Assembly: GCA_036186865.1 (NCBI GenBank) | Contig: AP025054.1 | Span: 25,338,568-25,402,567, forward strand | Source of the DNA: Eustoma russellianum | Taxonomy: Eukaryota; Streptophyta; Magnoliopsida; Gentianales; Gentianaceae | Direction of reading: 5' to 3' | Length of the DNA stretch: 64,000 bases | Shown: piece by piece, positions 56,561 through 64,000 of the stretch | Layout of the letters: each line of letters opens with the position of its first letter | How positions within the stretch are numbered: position 1 is the first letter of the stretch | Made by a program: the position numbers and the translations under genes | The notes under the pieces: generated by a model | The model's database searches: none | What the model was told of the DNA's origin: nothing | The model's input: the letters and a program-made list of their open reading frames with translations, nothing else

Positions 56561-57120
56561 AGGTTGTGCAATAAACTGAAAAGTAATTTCTTTTCCTTCG
56601 AAAACTTCCTACAAATCCTGTTTTATCAATATTTTTTATAGGAAATAATTTTTGTAAGAATGGTGTACCAAGTATTACTTGATTAGTAATATTTTTAACT
56701 AACAAAAGCTAGTAGATACATACCTGATCTTTACATATATAATACAATTCAAGTCTGCTCCACTATCAATTAATGCGATTAATTCTTTACAGAATCTTTA
56801 TCAATTAATAAATTAATCTTTACATACCATTTCTGTGAAGTTACAATTTCTAGTATAGATAAATATACTGATCATCAACAGTTTCTTAAATATTTCTAGA
56901 AGATTCTGAAATAATTTCTTTATCTTTTCTAGTCTATGAACTCTTCCTTCTAGTATAAAATTATTTTGTTTTATTCCTTTAATTTCTTGTTTAAGATTAT
57001 TAATCTCGAGTACTAATTCTGTAATACCTACAGATTTTTCATTTTTATATTTCTGAGACATTTGTCTCTTAACTTTTGCTAATGTATAAGGTTCTGTAGT
57101 TTGCATCTGCTTAGCTATAA
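56561..57120 (-). pseudogene. Caulimovirid copy B: protease and coat-protein tail (broken)
   Basis: The active-site loop D-S-G-A can be read on the minus strand near 56762. The charged helical segment seen in copy A is at 56900-57106. Frameshifts near 56790 and 56930. Confidence 0.78.
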
Positions 57121-59480
57121 AGATTCAATATCCCATTTATTACTAATATAAGATATAATCTTTTGTTTAACTTCCGAATCATCAATTAGTTTTACCAAAT
57201 CTAATATATCATTTGTTAATACATTTATTTCCAATTCTTGGAATTGTGAAATAATCTGATATAATTGATCCTCTTCTATATCAGAAACTTTTTCACAAAA
57301 GTTTTCTCCCTTTTTACAGGAATCACATTCTTCTTCTGAAGAATATATACTTTCTGCTTCAATCATCATCATATTTTCTGGATATTCAGAAGATTATTCT
57401 GACTCTGTTTCAGAGTCTGAATTTAATAAGATATTTGCTAAAACATCTTTTAATTATTATCTTCTAGATTATTAATCTTTTTCTTTACCCAGCATGTTTT
57501 TTCCTTATGGTCTGGGCCGCCCACATTTCCTACATATTATATAAGGTTTAAAAGACTTAGTATTTTTACCATAAGTCTTTTTAGCATTATCAATTTTTTC
57601 TTGAAACCTTTTTCTTTTTCTACCTTCTCTTTTTATTTTCCTTTTTTGAAACTGATGAGAAGATTTAAATTTTTTATTATTATTTTTATCATTTTTATCC
57701 AAATTGTCTTCCATGCCAAATGAGCACAGAATTGTCCTAATTGTTTGTTTTCATTCAAATAATGTCTTTTAATTTGTTGATTTAACTTTATTTCATTACA
57801 TAAAGCTAATCCTTCTTGTATACAAGTTCCTATTAACTTGCCATAAGTATAATTATCATAATTAATACTTACTTCCCCTTTACGAAGATCTTCCGAACTC
57901 TTGCTGCAAATAAGGAAGGTAATCCATCAATAACTTTTGATTTCCAATGAGTACTATTAGACTCTGGAAGTTCCATTACTCTACTTAAAAATGTATCTTT
58001 AAACCACCTAAATGAGGTAAGTGTTCTACATCGAAGATTTTGTAATAATATTCTGATATTTTCAGAATTATCAGACCATCTTCCTATAAAATGTTCATTA
58101 TATTAACTATTAAAGTATAAACTATATTTTCAGTTTGTACCCCATCTTTTATTTTACATTGCTCAATATTTCCTGCTCTATCTTTGTGTTGTTAAATAAT
58201 TATCCCACCAACCTTTTAGTTGGCCTGTAAATCCAGATATAAGCATATTTGCTACACCCTTATCGGTATTACCATTATTCTTACAAATAGTACTATACAT
58301 TAACATTCTATGAACAACATTATATATTTGTCTTTCTGTAAATCCATCTATATTCTATTCATAAATAGACTTTCTATGATATAAATTATTAAATATATAC
58401 ACTCCGTTCTTCAATTAGAACATCTTGAGGAGTAGGTCTAGGATAGTAGTACATTCTTTGAGTTGGCCTATCTGCAAACTTATATTTTAATTTATTTATT
58501 TTAGCATTTGTAACTTGATGTTGATTTTCTTCATCACTCATTAATTCCTCAAATTCCTCATCAAGAGTACTTAATTTGAGATTCTTGAACTTATTATCTA
58601 ACATCTTTTCTAGATCAGTAAGTAGATTTTAATTTAAAAATCTTTTACCTCTGGCGGAGCTGTATTGTAGGCATAGCTATAATCTCCTTACTAGTACTAG
58701 CCATTCAGTAACTTGTACTTTATTTTTTATTTCTTTAATATATGAGAGAATCATATCCATTTTATTATCTATTGATTTTTAATTGTTTCACCTAATATTA
58801 TTAGGTATAAATTACTATAATTTTGTTGGGTTAAAATCATATTAATATGAGCTACTGTTGTTTGAAGAGTATTATTCTCCAGTAATTTTGAAAAGCAGTA
58901 AAATATCTTACTTCATTTTCTTTTCCTATTTGAAAAGACTGTTGTGGTGGAAATACTGTATGTAGTATTTTCCTATTTATAGTATATCTCTTTCTATAAC
59001 AGAAATAAAGCTATGGATAAATTATTTAAAAACCATGGTATAAATGGTACTACTTGATTTTTTCAGAGAGATCATTATAATATTATCTTGAAAATATAAT
59101 TTATCTTCTGTATTAAAATTACTAAAAAACCAATTTCTAAATGGTTCTCATTTAGGCAAATTAAATTCTCTATTAATTTGTTGTCTTGCCAGAGATCCTG
59201 GACTAAAATCTATTTTCTGATTTATATTCATATTGAAAAGTCATTTCCGATTCAGTTATTTCTGGTTCTTGGTTTCTATGAATTCCTTTAACTATATTAT
59301 TTTCATTAATTCTTATTTCATCTATTGATGCAGGATATTCTTCTCTTACTCGAGAAGTAGATGCCCTTGAAGGACTTGTAACTTTATAATCAAAAGGAGA
59401 TATATAATAATGAGAAGATCTAGATACAGGATATGTAAATATTAAAATATGTTTATTATTACTACATTTAGTCTTAGTTT
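57121..59480 (-). pseudogene. Caulimovirid copy B: coat protein region (broken)
   Basis: Minus-strand frames at 57115-57372 (acidic, Ser/Glu-rich), 57505-57714 (basic, with CRKCGRP), 58389-58604 and unlabelled pieces up to about 59480 follow the order of the coat-protein part of copy C. The CCHC knuckle is broken after CRKCGRP by a one-base change of phase. The upstream end includes YYISPFDYKV and related segments between movement and coat proteins. Confidence 0.72.
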
Positions 59481-59637
59481 CTCTTGTTCTTGTTTTCTAA
59501 TAATTGTAGTTTCTCTGTTCTTGTTTTCTATTAATCAAGAGAATATGTGTTGATTATATTCATCAAGAGAAATATAATAATTATGTTTATTAGTTCTACA
59601 TTTAGTCTTAGTTTCTCTTGTTCTTGTTTACTAATAA
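59451..59637. repeat. Direct and inverted repeats at the B/C junction
   Basis: TAGTCTTAGTTTCTCTTGTT occurs at about 59469 and 59603 in a longer direct repeat. TGATTATATTCATCAAGAGA near 59553 is the reverse complement of TCTCTTGATGAATATAATCA near 59691. The repeats mark where oppositely oriented viral copies meet. Confidence 0.75.
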
Positions 59638-59655
59638 TTGGTATCAGAGCCATGG
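59638..59655 (+). other. Caulimovirid copy C: primer-binding site
   Basis: TTGGTATCAGAGCCATGG, complete. The movement-protein region follows on the plus strand. Confidence 0.93.
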
Positions 59656-59689
59656 ATAATAGTTAGATGTATGGTAAAGTTCAAACATA

Positions 59690-60600
59690 TTCTCTTGATG
59701 AATATAATCAAGAATGAGGATACTGTTAAAAACAGTATTGAAGAAGAATATATATTCCTCACATTTATAGACTTACTTAATAAATGGACAATTCCTAAGG
59801 TAGACTATAAATAGTTTATCAATTAGGAACTTTTGAGAAGTTAGGGTTGAAGCAGGTAGTTAAAACTACTGAATCAACTATATCTATTAATAAATATGAT
59901 ATGATAATAAAATTACTTAATGATAAGAATTAAAGTTAGTAGATATAAATTTAATTATAAATTTATTCATATTGGCTTAGTTCAAGTAGCTTTTAAACCT
60001 TTGACATTAGAAGGTTTGCCAGAAAGTATTTTAGCAGCTTTTTTAAAAGATGCTAAAACATAATAATTGGAAAAAAATCATTGATTGGTAATACAATCAT
60101 CACTGGCTCATGGTCCAGTATATTTTAATATATATCCAAATTTAAGATTATCATTATCAGATGTTAATGTTTGTGATGCATTAACTTTAAATATAAAAAC
60201 TCATGGTTATGATTACAAACCAGAATCAGAGGTGATATGTGTTTGTTATAGAATATATTATAAACCATTGGTTACTTTAAATCCTCATTAAATGTAGGAT
60301 TAGGATTAAACCAATAAATGAAACAATAATAATAGAAACAAATTTTTGGTAAATCCAATATAAGTACTAGGAGAAAGATTAAATGGGAAGAAAATTGAAT
60401 TTCTAAAAATTGGGTAATGGAAGCATCAGTTCCTCCAAAATATATGTGGATAATAATCCAATTAATATTATACAGTCTGATGAAGGAACTGTACAAATAA
60501 AATTTGAAATAAAATTAATAGATTATAGAACACGATTTAGTATTTTGGAAATAGATCTTCACATCATTATATATCTCCACTGGATTATAAGGTAATAAGT
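59690..60600 (+). pseudogene. Caulimovirid copy C: movement protein (heavily decayed)
   Basis: Only 60085-60291 stays open for long and repeats the SSLAHGPVYFNIYPNLRLS core. Other pieces are recognisable in all three frames by comparison with copy B. More indels than in copies A or B. Confidence 0.75.
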
Positions 60601-62556
60601 CCTTCAAGGCTTCAACTTCTCAAATAAGAGAAGAATATCCTGCATCAATAGATGAAATAAGAATTAATGAAACTAATATAGTTAAAGGAATTCATAAATC
60701 AAGAACCAGAAATAACCGAATCTGAAATGAACTTTTCAATATGAATGTAAATCAGAAAATAGATTTTAGTCCAGGATCTCTGGCAAGGAAACAAATAAAT
60801 AAAGAATTTAATTTACCTAAATGGGAACCATTTAGAAATTGGTTTTTTAGTAATTTTAATACAAAGATAAATTATATTTTCAAGAACAATATTATAAAGA
60901 TCTCTCTGAAAAATCAAGTAGTACCTTTTGTACCTTGGTTTTTAAACAATTATATTCATAGTTTTATTTCTGTCATAGAAAGAGATTATGCTATAAATGG
61001 AAGATATTACATACAGTTTTCCCTCCACAACAGTCTTTTCAAATAGGGAAAGAAATGAAGTAAATATTTTACTGCTTTTCAAAACTTCTGGAGAATAATA
61101 CTCTTCAAACGACATTGCTCATATAAATATGATTTTGACACAACAAAATTATAGTAATTTATATTTAATAATATTAGGAGAACAATTGAAATCAATAGAT
61201 AATAAAATGGATATGATTTATCATATATTAAAGAAATAAAAATAAAAGTACAAGTCACTGAAATGGCTAGTACTGGTAGGGATATTATAGCAATTCCTAC
61301 AATTCAACCTCCACCAGAGGTAAAAGATTTTAAATTAAAATCTACCACTGATTTGAGAAAAATGTTAGATAAGTACTCTTGATGAAGAATCTGAAGAATT
61401 AATGAGTGATAAAGAAAACCATCATAAAGTAATAGAGATGATGAAATAAAAAACTAAAATATAAATTTGCAGATAAGCCAATCCAAAGGATGTACTATTA
61501 TCCTAGACCTACTCCCAAGATGTATTAATAGAAGAACAAGAGTATATATTTAATAATTCATATCATGGAAAATCTATCTATGAATGGAATATAGATGGAT
61601 ATACAGAAGACAAATTTATAATGTTGTTCACAGAATGTTAATGTATAGTACTATTTGTAAGAATAATGGTAATACTGACAAATGGGTAGCAAATATGCTT
61701 ATATCTGGATTCACAGGCCAATTAAAAGGTTGGTGGTGGGGATAATTATCTGACAGCCCAAAATAGGGCAGATATTAAGTAATGTAAAATAGAAGATGGG
61801 GTACAAACTGAGAATATATTTATACTCTAATACTCAATATAATAGAACATTTTACAGGAAGATGGTCTGATAATTCTAAAATATCAGAACATTGTTACAA
61901 ATCTTAGATGTAGAACACTTACCTCATTTAGGTGGTATAAGATACATTTTTAAGTAGAGTAATGGAACTCCCGGAGTCTAATAGTACTCATTGGAAATCA
62001 AAATTTATTGATGGTTACCTTCTTATTTGTGGAAAGAGTTCGAAAAAATCTTCGTAAAGGGAAGTAAGTATTAATTATGAAAATTATACTTATGGCAAGT
62101 TAATAGGAACTTGTATACAAGAAGGTTTAGCTTTATGTAATGAAATAAAGTTAAATCAACAAATTAAAAGACATTCTCTAAATGAAAAAGACAATTAGGT
62201 CAATTATGTGCTCAATTTGGCATGGAAGATAATTTAGAGAAAAATGATAAAAAAACATAAGAAGATTAGATCTTCTCTAAATTTCAAAAAAGGAAAATAA
62301 AAAGGAAGATAGAAACAAAAAAGATTAAGAAAAGGTTGATAATGCCAAGAAAACCTATGGAAAAGATACTAATCTTTTAAACCTACATAATATGTAGAAA
62401 ATGTGGACGCCCAGGTCATAAGGCAAAAACATGCTGGGTAAAGAAAAAGATTAATAATCTAGAAGACAATAAATTAAAAGATATTCTATCAAATATTCTA
62501 TTAAATTCAGACTCTGAAATAGAGTCAGATCAATCTTCTGAATATCCAGAAGAGTA
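60601..62556 (+). pseudogene. Caulimovirid copy C: coat protein region (decayed)
   Basis: Open piece 60741-61046 (KIDFSPGSLARKQINKEFN and so on), then fragments with YYYPRPTP near 61495, YEWNIDGYTEDKF near 61580 and FTGQLKGWW near 61710, as in caulimovirid coat proteins. A complete CCHC knuckle, CRKCGRPGHKAKTC, is at about 62394-62435. It packages viral nucleic acid when functional. Confidence 0.8.
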
Positions 62557-63420
62557 ATGGGAATTGAAAATGATAGTATATATTCTTCAGAAGAAGAATG
62601 TGATCCTTGTAAAAGAGGAGAAATATGTTGTGAAAAATCTTCTGATATAGAAGAAGATCAATTATACCAAATTATTTCACAATTTCAGGATTTAGAATTA
62701 AATCTTAACAAATGATATTTTAGATTTGTTAAAATTAATTGATGATTCTGAAATTAACAAAGAATTATATCTTATAGTAATAAAGGAGAATCGAGTCTTC
62801 TACAGCAAGAATAACTCAAATACAGAACCTTATACGTTAGCAGAAGTAAAAGACAAATGTCTAAAAAATTTAAAAATGAAAATCTGTGAGTATTCAGAAT
62901 TAATAATTGAGATTAATAATCTTAAACAAGAGATTAAGAAATAAAACAAATAATAACATTAGAAGAGAGAAGTTATAAAATTAGAAAAAATAAAGAAATT
63001 CTCAGTACCTTCTGAAAATATTTTAGAAGATTAAATGATCAAAATATTTATCTATATTAGAAATTGTTACTTCACAAAAATGGTATGTGAAGATTAATTT
63101 ATTAATTGATGATAAATTTTGTAAAGAATTAGTAGCACTATTGATAGTGGTGCAGATCTGAATTGTATTCAAGAAGGATTAATCCTACTAGGTATTTTCA
63201 AAAAACTACCATTCATTAAGCTCTGCGAATGGGCAGAAATTGCAAATAAATTATAAGCTTCCACAGGCTTTATTTGTAAAGATCATGTATGTATTCCTGT
63301 TATTTTTTATTGGTAAAGAATATTACTAACCAGTGATACTTGGTACACCATTCTTACAAAAATTATTTCCTATCAAAAACATTGATAAAAAAGGTTTATA
63401 GGAAATTTCAAAGGAAAAGA
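62557..63420 (+). pseudogene. Caulimovirid copy C: coat tail and protease (decayed)
   Basis: Open piece 62726-62944 matches the start of copy A's 47117 frame. The protease active site D-S-G-A reads near 63146. Frameshifts occur every 100-200 bp. Confidence 0.75.
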
Positions 63421-64000
63421 AATTACTTTTCAATTCATAACAGAACCTTTAACTAGGTTTATAAATAATTTTACAGAATCTGTAAAGCAAAAGAAAATCA
63501 AATTAATTTCTTAAAGCAAGAAATTACATATAACTATAGAAGAAAAATTACAAAATCCTAAATTACAGGAAAATTAAATAATACAGAATGAGTTTTCATT
63601 ACAAATATGTAATGACCATCCTAATGCTTTCTGGGATAGAAAGAAACATATAGTTCTCTTCCATATGAAGAGGATTTTGATGAAAGAAGAATTCCGACAA
63701 AGGCTAGACCTTGTCAAATGAATTCTGAATATTTAGAATTATGTAAAAAGAAATATCTTTTTAATAGAAAAGAAATTGATTAAACCATCTAAATCTCCAT
63801 GGTCATGTACTGCATTTTATGTTAATAAACATTCTGAACAGGAACGTGGAGTTCCTAGATTAGTGATAAATTATAAACCTTTGAATAAGGTATTAAAATG
63901 GATTAGGTATCCTATACCTAATAAAAAGATTTATTGGATAGGTTAAATGAAGCATTAATATTTTCTAAATTTGATTTAAAATCAGGATTGGCAGATTCAA
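63421..64000 (+). pseudogene. Caulimovirid copy C: RT N-terminal part (cut by window edge)
   Basis: Homologous to 47830-48440: the KSPWSCTAFYVNK equivalent is at about 63795 and the LVINYKPLNK equivalent at about 63860. The copy continues beyond the right edge. Confidence 0.8.

Overview
The window is nuclear DNA of a flowering plant. The evidence is a multi-exon leucine-rich-repeat/malectin receptor-kinase gene with 72-bp phase-2 LRR exons, Ty3/gypsy chromovirus and Ty1/copia retrotransposons (one a Sirevirus), a hAT transposon and integrated caulimovirid (plant pararetrovirus) DNA. I see no prokaryotic features, no rRNA or tRNA genes and no CRISPR. The species cannot be named from sequence alone.

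Layout. (1) 1-8883: a decayed, minus-strand Tekay/Del-type Ty3/gypsy element with a very long LTR (3470 bp at 5414-8883; the other LTR runs off the left edge and ends at 294). (2) 8884-about 42500, minus strand: the 5' two-thirds of a host LRR-VIII-type receptor-like kinase gene, from a candidate signal-peptide exon through 12 LRR exons to the malectin domain. It is blown up to about 33.6 kb by insertions: a nearly pristine 10,049-bp Sirevirus (16378-26426, TSD AAGTC), a 5727-bp minus-strand copia element (27748-33474, TSD ATATT), two solo Tekay-like LTRs in opposite orientation (35021-38206, TSD ATAAT; 38530-41705, TSD ATATG) and older copia scraps. The gene is cut inside its second malectin exon by the Tekay element at 8883/8884. 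The kinase half is not in the window. Several splice-site, nonsense and frameshift lesions show that it is a pseudogene. (3) 43237-44723: an internally deleted hAT element with an exact 8-bp TSD. (4) 44732-46730: low-information DNA with a 390-bp MITE-like element and a short tandem repeat. (5) 46735-64000: a cluster of at least three integrated caulimovirid copies (florendovirus-like or petuvirus-like). Copy A is + (46912-51711), copy B is - (51840-about 59480), and copy C is + (59638 to the window end). A and B form an inverted repeat with arms of about 4.5 kb.

How the parts relate. Only the Sirevirus looks capable of activity: intact gag, intact pol, an env-like third ORF, and LTRs with one mismatch that I could find. 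Everything else is decaying. The most interesting architecture is two independent long inverted repeats, the paired solo LTRs inside a gene intron and the pararetrovirus arms. Both could give hairpin RNA and feed small-RNA silencing; that is inference. I found no undescribed catalytic system.
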